From Basidiobolus meristosporus CBS 931.73 (lineage: Eukaryota > Basidiobolomycota > Basidiobolomycetes > Basidiobolales > Basidiobolaceae), in contig MCFE01000284.1 of NCBI GenBank assembly GCA_002104905.1, positions 39,220 through 103,219 on the forward strand: DNA of 64,000 nt. Reading direction: 5' to 3'. Of this stretch, positions 35,855-47,264 are shown in pieces (position 1 is the stretch's first letter; the number at the start of each line of letters is the position of its first letter). A program made the position numbers and the translations under genes. The notes under the pieces were generated by a model. That model did no database searches, was not told the DNA's origin, and was given only the letters and a program-made list of their open reading frames with translations.

Positions 35855-37084
35855 ATGGACACTCTTATCTTACGTGGAACCCTTGAAGGTTAGTTTTGAC
35901 AGATTCTGTTACATGATCCTCCAGATCTCATCCCTGACATCCACCAGATGGATGGATACATCATATTCAATCGATTCTAACTCTATGTAACAGGTCATAC
36001 TGGATGGGTCACTGCCATCGCTACCTCCTCTGAAAACCCTGACATGATTTTGTCTGCTTCCCGCGACAAGTCAATCCTCATCTGGCATTTGACTCGCGAT
36101 GAGACCCAATACGGTGTCCCTCGCAAGTCTCTTCGTGGCCACAACCACTTCGTTTCTGACGTTGCCATCTCCTCTGACGGCCAATTTGCCCTCTCTGCCT
36201 CTTGGGATAAAACCCTTCGCCTGTGGGACCTCAACACTGGTGCCACTACCCGTAGATTCGTCGGTCACGATAAGGATGTCACCACTGTTGCTTTCTCTGC
36301 TGACAACCGCCAAATTGTCTCCGGTTCCCGCGACAAGAGCATCAAGTTGTGGAACACCCTTGGTGAATGTAAATACAACCTTACCGAGAACGGCCACTCC
36401 GAGTGGGTCTCCTGCGTGAGATTCTCTCCCAACCCTGCCAACCCTGTCATTGTTTCTGCTGGATGGGATAAGCTTGTTAAGGTATGCCTTCTCCCAAGAC
36501 ATCACTCCCCCTTCCTCTCGATGATGTTTCTATATATTTGCTACTTCAGACGAGGGTCGCTCCTCAAATGAGACAAATTTCACCAAAATTCTGATGCTTT
36601 CTTGCATTTCCACCAATCACTAGTTGGAGTATCCATGTTAACACACTCTTTGATCGTATAGGTCTGGGATCTCTCCAAGTGCAAGATCCGCACCAACCAC
36701 ATTGGCCACACCGGTTATGTCAACACCGTTACCATCTCCCCTGATGGCTCCCTTTGCGCCTCTGGCGGTAAGGATGGTGTTGTTATGCTGTGGGATCTTA
36801 ACGAAGGCAAGCACCTTTACTCTTTGGAGGCTGGTGATGAAATCAACGCTTTGATTTTCAGCCCCAACAGATACTGGCTCTGCGCTGCCACCTCCTCCGG
36901 CATCAAGATCTGGGATTTGGAGTCCAAATCTATTGTCGATGAGCTTCGTCCTGAGTTTGTTGGTGTTGGCCGTAAATCTGCCGATCCCCAATGCGTCTCC
37001 CTCGCCTGGTCCGCTGATGGTAACACTCTCTTCTCTGGTTATACCGACAACCTGATCCGTGTCTGGCAAGTCATCAGAGCTTAA
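35855..37084 (+). CDS. ASC1: RACK1/Asc1, 40S-bound G-beta-like WD40 protein
   Basis: Seven-bladed WD40 propeller on the head of the 40S subunit; scaffold for kinase signalling and ribosome quality control. Three exons: 35855-35888, 35994-36481, 36662-37084; 314 residues, as expected (about 314-319). Repeats include [122 protein letters not shown] and a C-terminal [12 protein letters not shown]. The second intron (180 nt, 36482-36661) is longer than other introns here because it carries the U24 snoRNA. Strong preference for C-ending codons marks high expression. AATAAA at 37125 is a likely poly(A) signal. Confidence 0.98.
36518..36597 (+). ncRNA. snR24: U24/snR24 box C/D snoRNA in RACK1 intron 2
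   Basis: Box C ATGATGT at 36521-36527, D'-like CAGA at 36547-36550, C'-like AATGAGA at about 36567-36573, and box D CTGA at 36591-36594. Upstream of D' lies TATTTGCTACTT and upstream of D lies CACCAAAATT. These correspond to the two 25S rRNA antisense elements of yeast snR24, which guides 2'-O-methylation at C1437, A1449 and G1450 and lies in the intron of ASC1, the same host gene. Box D is about 65 nt before the intron end, allowing debranching-dependent processing. Ends are approximate. Confidence 0.87.
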
Positions 37085-37343
37085 GTTAATTTATCTTTTA
37101 GCTCGTACTTATTACAGTGTAAAAATAAATTCTATTGAACCACCATTTTCATGGCCAAACTTTCTTCAAAACCACGAATTCTGAATGACCCTACGCATCA
37201 TGATGCCCTGCATTTGATCAATGCGATACGACGATCGATTGGTAGCCTGATCAAAAAATACGCTTCACAGACACTGGTTACATTGCAGCCACGATAATAC
37301 TTGCGTGCGATATGCTGTACTTGGAAGTACTCTCTCCTCGAAC

Positions 37344-38018
37344 ATGTCTACTTCTCGCCAAAGGATCTCTACGACCACCAGTAAAGCAAGTTTTGATGAG
37401 AAGGTGGTTGGTATACACCAGGTAGAAAAGGAGAAGCAGAAGAAATCCCCTCTCCTCAAAAAGCTGGAGCAACTCGGATTCGTCTTATTTGCCGTGTGGT
37501 TTGGCTGGATATTTGAAGTATTGGAGGTTCCCTACGACCCACGTCTATACGAGTAGAGTTAGATTTCTATTATGACTTGTGGGCATTACTGATTTTTCCT
37601 TTAGCCTATTTTTCAAAGCAGGGATCTTTTCCTTTGGTTTATCCGTCCTAATCTTCGTCTACGTTGCTGTATATCTTCCATATATTGCTGGTACCCCGGT
37701 GGATATGAAGAACTGGCGTATAACCATCCCTCGACACGTACAGGCGTCTACTTTCTCTGGGGTTGTTTCGTATTTCTCATTTACAATCGCTTGTTGGCCA
37801 ATCTGGGGCTTTATGAGCCCTTTGATCGTGTTTGTAGAAGCTATAGGATTTCTCGCATTGTTTAGTATGTTTTAAAGATTTCCGCATACCAAGCTCGCTC
37901 CCCTAAGGCACTTACCTAGTTAGAAGAAATCCTACCTGCCTTCTTGAAGGGTTTCCTTGCCAATTCCTTTGAACACAAACCGTGGTTTACTGTGGTTCTT
38001 GGATATTTTGAAAAGTAA
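37344..38018 (+). CDS. TMEM128-like integral membrane protein
   Basis: Three exons: 37344-37552, 37605-37864, 37924-38018 (introns 52 and 59 nt); 187 residues. After a basic, polar N-terminus (about 1-45) come four hydrophobic segments: LGFVLFAVWFGWIFEVLEV, GIFSFGLSVLIFVYVAVYL, STFSGVVSYFSFTIACW, and FMSPLIVFVEAIGFLALF. The stretch around IPRHVQASTFSGVVSYFSFT and WPIWGFMSPLIVF follows the layout of animal TMEM128 (Ile-Pro ... Ile-Ala-Leu-Trp ... Trp-Ser-Phe-x-Thr-Pro). If the second intron is not removed, the protein ends at SMF; the third exon adds EILPAFLKGFLAN and a short tail. Function unknown; ER membrane is likely from the family. Confidence 0.65.
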
Positions 38019-38589
38019 AGCCTCAAGCACGCAATGACAATGCTTTAGACGTAAAAAGACGATGATGGGGAACTCAAGGACTTAGGCCATAGTAGGCGTT
38101 GAGTAGGTTATTTGTACATCGATGGAATACCGAAGTATGGGATACAAGTGTATGATGTGTTGATTGTAGCCCGCTATGCATACAGCTGATGATTCGATTA
38201 AAGGGATACTTTTCAGAGGTTGTCATGTAATAACAATAATGGCCTTGACAACCAGGGATGGTAGCCCAGGTCTTAGTGCTGCTATAAAGAATCTCAATCT
38301 ACTTCACATTCCTCTAGATTATTCCCACAAAGCATCGTGGTTTCTGATGATTTTATCTTTAATATGATAGATACAGTAAGAGCACACCAGTGCAACCTAC
38401 TATGGCTAGCTGGTACTAGTACCATAAACCCATACACACATTGATGTCTATTAGAGGTTGAAGTGATTTGGCACAGGAAGAGATCAATCCTCCTGGCATA
38501 TGGGGAGCATAGTGGCCTCCAATACGAGAGGCTTCACATAGAATGTCGGAATTCACTGGCATCTGGAGCAGAGATATTGGGTCGTTTGC
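38019..38589. other. Intergenic region between convergent membrane-protein genes
   Basis: 3' regions of the TMEM128-like gene and the four-helix protein gene. No additional feature recognised. Confidence 0.3.
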
Positions 38590-39219
38590 CTAGAATTCTC
38601 GATACAAGAAATCCAGCCAAATGAATAATGTAGCTAGAATCCAACCTCCAAACCCTATCAACATCAAGGTTTTTCCTGTGGAGCAAGCTAGCCCAAGAGG
38701 GCCGCTTTGCAGATGAATGAGGCACCAGCCTTCTGTGAGCATCAGAGAAAACATCACCACACTCCATGCCAGACTCATGCTCAGATGGATCACAAGCTGC
38801 ACGATCCTGTAACGTCTTTTTGTTGATACGTAGTATAGCAAGGGTGTTTCCTCCATATCTGGATCGACTGCTGCCGGCGATTCGGGGGAAATCACATCAT
38901 TTCGGTTAACCGCTTTTAGAAATCCCTCAGCAAGATAGTATGCGGATATTATCCACGAGAAAGCCACGATACAGCATAGCAAGCCATGGAGAAAGCATGG
39001 GCGTGAATAGACAAGGGCTAGAGTGATTCTGAATAGGATGAAGCCGATCACCAAGATGATGGCCCGAAGAAACACCAGTGGTCGCCTATGAAATCGGTTG
39101 CGTTTGCGATCGAGCTGGGGAGACAGGTATTCTGGAGACACGAAGGAGATATACTGCGATCGAAGAGGAATGTCGATTCTCATGGGTGTCCTTCGTTCGT
39201 TCGACTTTGGAAGCGTCAT
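38590..39219 (-). CDS. Four-helix membrane protein, paralog A
   Basis: Intronless, 209 residues from the ATG at 39219 (MTLPKSNERRTPMRI). After a short cytosolic head with YISFVSPEYLSPQLDRKR come four predicted membrane helices (about 45-67, 75-100, 137-160, 180-202), with an acidic loop containing ESPAAVDPDMEETPLL between helices 2 and 3 and YREF at the C-terminus. Clearly homologous to the gene at 40989 (same SFVSPEYLSPQL head, same ESPA...EE(T/S)PL loop). I recognise no named family. TATA box GGTATAAATAAGG about 40-50 bp upstream. Confidence 0.75.
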   Translation of the reverse strand: MTLPKSNERRTPMRIDIPLRSQYISFVSPEYLSPQLDRKRNRFHRRPLVFLRAIILVIGFILFRITLALVYSRPCFLHGLLCCIVAFSWIISAYYLAEGFLKAVNRNDVISPESPAAVDPDMEETPLLYYVSTKRRYRIVQLVIHLSMSLAWSVVMFSLMLTEGWCLIHLQSGPLGLACSTGKTLMLIGFGGWILATLFIWLDFLYREF

Positions 39220-39257
39220 GCTTTGTATTCCGGGCGATGACTGGGAGGGCAAGCCCC

Positions 39258-39268
39258 TTATTTATACC
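39258..39268 (-). promoter_or_regulatory. TATA box of paralog A
   Basis: Reverse complement GGTATAAATAAGG, 40-50 bp upstream of the ATG at 39219. Confidence 0.5.
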
Positions 39269-40909
39269 TCACATAGAATCTGACACAGTCAAGAGTAGCC
39301 GGAGAGAGGAACGCTTGGGGTGAGATCCAAAACGTGTCTATATAATGCGTGTTGTAGCACCATCAGGCCAATGACCTCGATGACCAAAATCATCTTCGCG
39401 GACGGTACATGACTTGGTCTAAGACTTGCCAATTTCCAATCCAAAGAACTGGTGGGCTTTCTGTTTTAAACTAAATCACATAAGCACGCTTCGCAGGCAG
39501 GCCCTTTAAGAGGTCACCATACCATTCAATGAATCTAAATGTATTCCATTTGCAGGATTGTTCAGCCGCCCTTCAAACCAACCACATCCATTGGTCCATG
39601 GGGCTAGGGAGCAGTAATGCATGCAATTGTCCCATATTAGGTAACTGCTTGGACAGCAATGATTCGATACATCCAGAACATTCAGAGATCACAGAGTAGT
39701 AAGAACGGCCCATTGTAGAACCGACGGATGTGGATTTCGGATCAATGAGATGGTTCGACTGGTGCGCAGCGGTGCGGAAAAGAGCGTGCCACAGATCCTG
39801 CAGAATCTGGAGGGCATGGCTCGAGAATAGAGCGATCACCGCCCGGTGTTTGTACACAGGCTCCATTCGCTTGCTGTGCGCGACATCAGTTAGCTGGCCA
39901 GAGGGTGCATCCTCACTACGCCTGATTACCAATTAGGTTGCTATGTAATGGTGCTGGTTCGGCTCGCAAGCTGGCAGCATCCGGAGGTGCACCAGGGTTC
40001 GAGAATGCAGCGGACATGCTTTGTGTTATAAAACACGCTTCCTGTTTAGCGCCATGGAATGAATGTGGTAAGCACGGTTGAGCGTCCCATAATTTAGTGG
40101 GCAATTAGCAAACAGGTAATCATATAATTATTTAAGACATCATTTACGAGAATACGGATCTGGATGAATGATAGGGTACTGTGTCTCCTTGTGACGGGAG
40201 CTTGGTAATTAATTTAGAATTCAATCAGTTTCTTCCAGCCAGCCTAGAGGCATACCGGAGCAGGCCACCTGAATTCTAGGGAATAACATGCCGGGTTGGA
40301 TGGCACGAATTTTCTGGGATTCGGGTAACGGCCGTGTCCGCCCAACCCCCACCCGAGCGAGATTTCTTGTTGGAAAACCAGTTGCTGGAGTGGGGCATAT
40401 TGGGCAGGCCCGTAGATGCTTATATCCACAGATAAGCGAGTTTCCAATTAAATCACCAGCGTCCGAGCACCAGAGCTCTCCCCGAGAGAAGGATTTCACC
40501 CGGCCTCGGCCATGTGACCTGGGGTTTTTGGGTTTCAAACTAATTCAACCTAGAAAATGGGAAGTGGGATACAAATGCCCCTTTCGCCATGGATGTGGTG
40601 GCTTCATTAAGGCTGATGCGGTAGCCTAACCTCTTACCAGTTTCCTGTTTTGTTGTTGTCAGACCAAGGGTTTTGTAGCGCAACGGGTGCCATCATGAAG
40701 TATGAGGTTCGGCAGATGTAACCACCGCTGTGTGAATGGATATGGATCTGATTCATAATTCATGAGCAATAATCGTTGCATGGTGGTCTCGATGGCTATG
40801 CTTTAGTTCCCTATCTCAGGGAATTACACGATCCATACCTGCTGTCCATATTAAGTATTTGATTTTGGACTAGGACCTACCTAATGGGAACCAGGGACAA
40901 GCCAGAAGG
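39269..40909. other. Divergent promoter region between the two paralogs
   Basis: 1.6 kb between head-to-head paralogs A and B. Open frames such as 39573-39932 and 40288-40629 show no domain content. No repeats or RNA genes seen. Confidence 0.35.
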
Positions 40910-40916
40910 TATAAAA
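40910..40916 (+). promoter_or_regulatory. TATA box of paralog B
   Basis: GGTATAAAAGTAGG about 75 bp upstream of the ATG at 40989. Confidence 0.5.
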
Positions 40917-40988
40917 GTAGGAGGGGCCGGCGGTGGTAGTTAGAATTCTTTCTCTTAACCTAAAGCCGGTACTCCCAGTCATTTCGAG

Positions 40989-41645
40989 ATGGTTTCGGAA
41001 CCCAAACACACGACATCTGAAAAACCTCGGCCCCTACACGTATCCATCCCACCGCGCCCCAAACGTCCGCATTATGTTTCATTTGTATCGCCCGAGTTCT
41101 TATCTCCACAGCTCGAGCGGAAGCGCAAAATTTTATATCGCACACCACTACTCCTGCTACGAATCCTAACCATATCCTTGAGTAGCGTTATATTGCACCA
41201 GGTCCACCAATTGCTCCCTAAGATCCAAAATAAAGGCGAGCTCTACGCCTTGCTGAGCATTGGGATAGTTTCCATTGTGGCAAACAGCGTGTGCATATTA
41301 AACTGGGTCTGGACGCAGGTGCGGTGCCAATCGCGCCAAATGTTGTTGGAGTCTCCGGCGGTAGACCTTGAGCAGACGGAAGAATCCCCCTTGGTGTACC
41401 ATATGACCAGAAGGAGAAGTAGAAAATGGCTTCTATTCTATTTTCATTTGATCATTTGTGTAGCATGGTCCTGCGTTGGCATCAAGCTCTTAGGTACCAA
41501 TTGGAGATGCCCGATTAGTACCCACAGCCTAGACCCGCAATGCAAGACGCCTTGGATGCTCATCCACCTTAGCTTCGGATCCACACTATCCTGGCTACTG
41601 GGGCTTGTGTTGATTTGGATGGATCTTCAGCGGTGTGTCTTCTGA
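40989..41645 (+). CDS. Four-helix membrane protein, paralog B
   Basis: Intronless, 218 residues. Head YVSFVSPEFLSPQLERKRK, then four hydrophobic helices (about 52-72, 85-107, 150-170, 190-213), an acidic loop ESPAVDLEQTEESPLVYH between helices 2 and 3, and the C-terminus MDLQRCVF. The head and loop are the parts most conserved with paralog A; the helices are diverged in sequence but match in position, including a Trp in helix 3 (VAWSC vs LAWSV) and LIWMDL vs FIWLDF in helix 4. Conserved head and acidic loop suggest a cytosolic partner (inference). No known family recognised. Confidence 0.75.
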   Translation: MVSEPKHTTSEKPRPLHVSIPPRPKRPHYVSFVSPEFLSPQLERKRKILYRTPLLLLRILTISLSSVILHQVHQLLPKIQNKGELYALLSIGIVSIVANSVCILNWVWTQVRCQSRQMLLESPAVDLEQTEESPLVYHMTRRRSRKWLLFYFHLIICVAWSCVGIKLLGTNWRCPISTHSLDPQCKTPWMLIHLSFGSTLSWLLGLVLIWMDLQRCVF

Positions 41646-43899
41646 GATGTCTTCCAGCTGAGCACAACCCTTCCTCGACGGAAGCCTTGGGAACACTCAC
41701 CAGCGATGGTTGTCCCCGTGGCATCAATGTCACCATCAGTGTTACCGGTTAGCACGCCAAAATCAGTCGATGGCTTGGAGCTTGTAATCCCCTCTACCCA
41801 TGTGTACATAAGCTTGCTTGTAAATATAATAAAGCAAATCCCACTTGATCCACGCGCGCCTCAAGAGTTGTGAGCCTGAAACAGTATCTGAGCTAATGCT
41901 TAGCATCGGGATTTAGATTTGATCTTGCGAATTTGATCAGATGAAGGATATATAAATACAGATTGCAGCCACTTTCGCCATCGTGTATTCTAGTCTCCAG
42001 TCAGTCGGTGCTTGTTTCCTCCCCAAACCTTACTTGGATTCCCGAACGATGTCAAATCGGACCTTTATCCGGCTTCATTGGTCAATGCTGGATATATTGG
42101 AATTCTGATGAAATGCGCGAACCTCACCATTGGATTGATGAGACAAGCCTTTGGTAATTCCCCTTCACCTGCTCCCATTCTAAAAAGGTTCGGTGGCCTA
42201 TCCATAGGCCCGTGGGTTTTCGATGCGCATGCTCAGTTTGCGAATGGCCGAATGCCGGTGCTTGGAAGATAAGCCACCGGGATACCACAAAGTACTTATG
42301 GGAAGTGTGCTACAATCATCTCTCTGCACCTGGCCTCACCATTGTCAGGCCAGTTTTTCTGTTTTACCAAATCCCAGATGCTGCAAATCCTCTGGTCAAG
42401 CTAATCATTAGTGGGATGGCCGTCCGAAGGGATGAAGCCTTCAGCAACATATGTAGCCTGCGCTTTCGGTCCGTGACCACCTTCGAGTCTTGGATGAGAC
42501 TGGCGCTCACAACGAGCATCTCTTGGCATGGATCCTGTTGGAATTTCAGGACAACCTACATTCCCATTGTGGAAAGAATGGCGAACCATGCTGAAGCCAA
42601 TCACTGTATTCACCCGGCCAAAATCGGATATGTAGACTGGGATGATACCTTTTGGCTTAAATTGAAGCTACTTTTCAATTTATCCTGTAGCTACTCTTGC
42701 ACATGGCAGATCTTCGCAGCCTAGTTCAAGTGAAGTGATTTTTCCGTGTCACATCACTGGTAGCGATTATTTAAGGCGGCGATATACTGATAACATCTGT
42801 TATGTATGAAATATGGCCATAAGAGTCAGGAAATGCTTGTGGTCTTTTCCGTGGTAACAGAAAAGTTGTGGTCATGGACTCATGAGAGCAACCACCACTG
42901 ATACCAGAGTTACCGATAAAAGTTGTGTACAATCACTCATAACATGGGTGAGTTTGATAAACTACATTGTTCCTTTGCCATATTTGCAGTAAGGTGTACA
43001 ACATATGCCTGAGTTGAATACATTGGAGTGAAATTGAACGTAGTGTCACGAGGTACAGAGAGTGTACCTGGGTACTACGGGCTAGGTAGACCAAATATCA
43101 TAAGGTGATGGGGCGATTACGGATTCTTATCCAGTAGGTGGGACAGCTCGTTTGTTAGCTTGGATTCTGGTATGGAGACACTATGATGTGAAAACATAGA
43201 TACGCACAAAGTACATCATAGTTATGGTGTGAGGTACAACGACTCTGAACTGGTTTCCACGCTCCAGCTTAGCACGTGAAGCCCCCAGTAGGTTACTTAA
43301 ATCCAAGTTTGCACTATATGCTGTGTGTAGTATTCTTCAAGCATCGCTTTATTTGTAAAAGCCTGATATAGTTCTGGAGTCATTTGGGTTCTTCATATAT
43401 TGCCTAACATCTACCTAGAAGCGTTATAGATATTTACAACAAATAACTTATTAATCATTGCCAAATGAATTTTGCTGAAAAATGGTGAGGAAAATACATT
43501 GCAAGATCTGAGCTTATGTATTTATTAGTTTTACCTAGAAGCTGAAGTACTTAGGTACCATGATCATGCATAAGTTGTGCAAGAAAAGAATATAGCTTCT
43601 AAATGAAATGTACTTGTGTATAACACTTCAACTTCCATATATAATAAGCTCACCTTTAGTAATAAAACACATCTGCCATAAGTTGCTATCTTTCCTGCAT
43701 AAGGCCCTATGAGAAGCTTTAGGTTTGCATTGTAGCAGCAATCTACTGGTAACATTTGTTGCAATATTCTAGTGTGTACTGGTATTGATTTTGAGAACTA
43801 GAAGAATTGCAAGATATTCACTTGCTGTATTATTGAGCTCAAATTAAGTTTTATACTTCTATGGGAGTCTGGTAGACTGGTGATAAGAATGCTTCATGG
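41646..43899. other. AT-rich region with an unexplained TATA box
   Basis: GGATATATAAATACAG near 41947-41960 looks like a core promoter, but the frames after it (42012-42272, 42212-42724) give no recognisable protein and no clean splicing, so this may be a decayed gene or a non-coding transcript. 42750-43899 is AT-rich with nothing recognised. Confidence 0.3.
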
Positions 43900-44248
43900 T
43901 GTTGCAATACTCTGAGGTGTATTGGAAGTGATGTGGAGAATTAGAGGATTTACATGTTATTCACTTGTAGATTTATTGATCAAAAGTATGGGATTTACAC
44001 TTTTGATAAAGTAGAGAAAACAAACAAGCAAAGTGTGTTAAGAAAGGTCCCCAGAATATGTGTGCAAAGTTACGGGGCTTTTGGACAACTTTGAGAAAAA
44101 TCATAATCTGGGTACCTGATAATTTGGTGAAAATATTCTAAGTAAATCACGACAAGAAATTTGGTCAGGACAGAATGCTAATCAAAGAATAAGATCTATG
44201 TGGCAAAGTTAGCATGAAAGTTTAGGTGACAACATAATAATTCCAACA
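43900..44248 (-). repeat. Solo LTR, family 2
   Basis: 349 bp reverse copy of the LTR family at 10376-10724. The 5-bp duplication CATGG flanks it exactly (43895-43899 and 44249-44253). Confidence 0.88.
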
Positions 44249-44696
44249 CATGGAAGGCCTTAGGAAGCTGTGAGTAAGATAGGGGGCTTTTGGACAAGCT
44301 TGAACATAGTGAGAACTCCCAGACCTTTAGTAATTCCTTGAGCTAGATAATACTGTACAAACCTAATCTTTAGTGAATATTTCAGAGCTTAGCAATCAGC
44401 CTAATTGAATCTCATTTCATATCAATGGCCAAGGTGTAAAATAAATACTGACAATAAGATTTTGACTTGGCTCTTTAGATGAATATAACTTAAAATCAGT
44501 GAGCTGGTTGATATCAAATCTGGCATAGAGCCTACTCCAATTGTAGTCCTCCTGGAGGACTTGTCTATCTGTCTTCAAGATAGTTCAAATTCAAGGTGTT
44601 CAAAGCGGTTGCTTCAGGAAACATAATATATATATACATAAATATATATAATATCTGTTTTTGCAATATTTACAGATGTTGCTCACTCCATACTCA
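44249..44696. other. AT-rich spacer, possible LTR relic
   Basis: GGGGGCTTTTGGACAAGCTT near 44281-44300 resembles the middle of a reverse-oriented family-1 LTR, strongly decayed. A TATATATACATAAATATATA run lies at 44628-44650. Confidence 0.3.
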
Positions 44697-45041
44697 TGTT
44701 GAAAAAATTTGTAATTTCACCTAAATAATCACCTAACTTAGTCACTTAGATCATTACCTACAAATCTTAGAGAATACTGACCAGATTCCTTGATGGGATT
44801 TGCCCATAATATTTTCACCAAAAGATCAGGTACCCAGAACATGAAAATACTCAAAGTTGTTCAAACAGCCCCAAACTTTACATACATGTTTTTGAGACCT
44901 TTCTAAATTTATTCTGTGTTTGTTATACCATACCATAAAGAGAATAAATACTACTTTTACATTCCATAAATCATTAAGTGAAAACCACACAATCTACTTG
45001 TTCTCCAAATCACTTCCAGTATCCCCAAGACTCTTACAACA
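44697..45041 (+). repeat. Solo LTR, family 1
   Basis: 345 bp, TGTTGAAAAAATTTG...CTTACAACA, flanked by the exact 5-bp duplication ACTCA (44692-44696 and 45042-45046). Confidence 0.88.
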
Positions 45042-45929
45042 ACTCAAGCCCAAGTAACTCCGTAGACTCTTACTTCTAACCTCACTCTTCCCTGGATAAT
45101 TCTGTATTCAGGGGTTGCTCCATATACCTTTTGCAAATGTAGCATTCTGAGATTTCTTAAGGCATCTGATGAAACTGATATACCTAACAAGCTCTGTGTT
45201 TTACCTCCATTATCTTCACAAACCCTGTGGAAAATCTCAAAGGTGGAATTCATTGGATTTTGAGCTGGCATTCAGCTGGTATTTTGCTGGTTTTTCTGCT
45301 TCAAGTTCTGAGTTGCAATTCATGGTAGATGTAGTGAGCAGCTGATTACCAAGTTTGATATGTAGGCTAGTTTGCCTAGTCTCCATCTGGAAAGAATATC
45401 TGCTTGACTACTCTGATGATAATACCTGAGATGTTGAGAGTTGTTACTTTTGCAAAAGTTAGAACTCAGTTGATATTTTTGCAGTTTTCTGCTAGCCTTG
45501 TTTTAACCCTTTTAGGGAAAGCTAGCAATAATCAGCATAACTAATAGAACTAGATTGATTTGAATGTGGCATGACCTCTTCTGACTTGCCCAATCAAGTC
45601 TTATGACATTGACCTGGCTATTTAGATGATGCTTATCATTTCTCCCCATGTTTATTGTATGAATTTGCTTTCACTATTTATAATGGAATATTGGGTACCC
45701 TGAACCTCAATGATTAGCTTTGTGCAAAGCTCCCAAGCTTTGCATCCAAACTCTCAGGACCTTGCTAAGCATATTTGGGATCCTGGTAAGAGTATAGATC
45801 CACTCTAGCAGGTTGTACAGCATTAGATGAAAATTGATTAAAGTCACATACTAGCATATGAGTATCAGATTATCATAGCACATATATACAAGCTTGCAAC
45901 CATCAATTTTTTGGTCCCAATCACTATTT
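45042..45929. other. AT-rich region, possible retroelement relics
   Basis: 45670-45800 contains TTTGCATCCAAACTCTCAGG and GACCTTGC, reminiscent of the middle of family-1 LTRs. No intact coding sequence. Confidence 0.25.
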
Positions 45930-46136
45930 AGATCTACATTGAGTAATATACTAGAATGTCAGAGCTCATATCATCAGCATTGTCAAAGCTCTCTAAAGAC
46001 TCCAACAAACTTCACACAGGTTCTTAGGACCTTTTCAGGCATGCTTTACATGCTTATCAATTTTACATTTAGAAAATTGCCAAGTGAAGCCCACACAATC
46101 TAATATTTCCTCCAATACCTCCAAATTCTTGTATCA
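45930..46136 (+). repeat. Decayed LTR relic
   Basis: Ends CCAATACCTCCAAATTCTTGTATCA, comparable to the LTR end CCAATATCTCCAAGACTCTT, with AAGTGAAGCCCACACAATCT before it, as in family 1. Left half barely recognisable; no target duplication found. Confidence 0.45.
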
Positions 46137-47264
46137 TAAATGCCTTAGCCCCTACCCTGTGCATCATTTTATGGCATCAAGTGTATGTATTGCAGCATAA
46201 TTTGCCTGAAAGCAAATATAGGTAATGGAGCTCAATAACTAACAAGTACATTGTCTGCCTTCTGCAATACCGATTGCACTCTCAGGACCTACTTGATCTA
46301 AGCTTTAATCTTACTACTCAATTGGAACCACATATCTTTGCCAATTCTTAATGAATAGTACTCATCAGTGCTTATAAAGCATTGATATGTGTATGCTAAG
46401 ACTTGTACACATTTCCTTGGCACTGGATCCCATATGAACTTCTGCTTCAAATAGCTATATCCTACAATTGGTATAGGATGTACACTATTACATAGCATTT
46501 AATAATGTCAAATTAATTGCAACTAAGCAGGTATCCAATTTCTATTCACAACTATCAGGAAAAAGCAATGTAAGCTTGATGCAAGGATTCCTGTTATGTA
46601 AAGTCATCCACTGAAACATGCCAAGTAAGGGGGCTTTGGATAAATATAAATATATTCTAAATCCCATACATGAAATATTCTTTTAAATTGTACAATAATG
46701 ATTAAAGGATCTAAGGAATTTTATCAATGGGCTGCTGATTTTCAAGCAAGACTCCATTGGTGAATTGAGAATCACCTTTGACCATTTATCTGGCTCATCG
46801 GGGCTGCGGCTGCTGGGTGATCTAAAACTGAGAAGGATAGCAAAATCTCCATAACTGAAGTAGCTCATGATATCAAAGGAGCAAAGGAAGCATAAATCTT
46901 AATGCGGGATTGTCTCATTGGTACAAATCATCTCACAGTGAACAAATTTGCGAGATCAGCATATGTGTCAAACATAGAGGTGCTGAGGTCCAGAAATGTG
47001 CGTTGGCATCATATAGCATGGCCACAGTACTATGTAGCCTCTGGATATATTCAAGGTGCAGCTCATGTTACAAGAATAAAGCTTGGGTTCAATGAGTAAG
47101 TTTATTTGACAAACTAAGGATGGGATCAGTTTTTTGGATTTTACATAATTCACAGATACAGGTATGTTATAGCCAGGAATGTACTAAAGATTAAATATTA
47201 CATGCGTTACAGTATGCATAGATCTCCAGGGTCCACGGAGAAATGCGGTGATGAAACCATTCCG
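46137..47264. other. AT-rich intergenic region
   Basis: Only short open frames (for example 46902-47099) without signatures. Confidence 0.3.

Noticed and set aside
36071-37069. Minus-strand frames across RACK1 (36071-36505, 36638-37069)
   Set aside because: Antisense shadows of the highly codon-biased RACK1 exons; no independent signatures.
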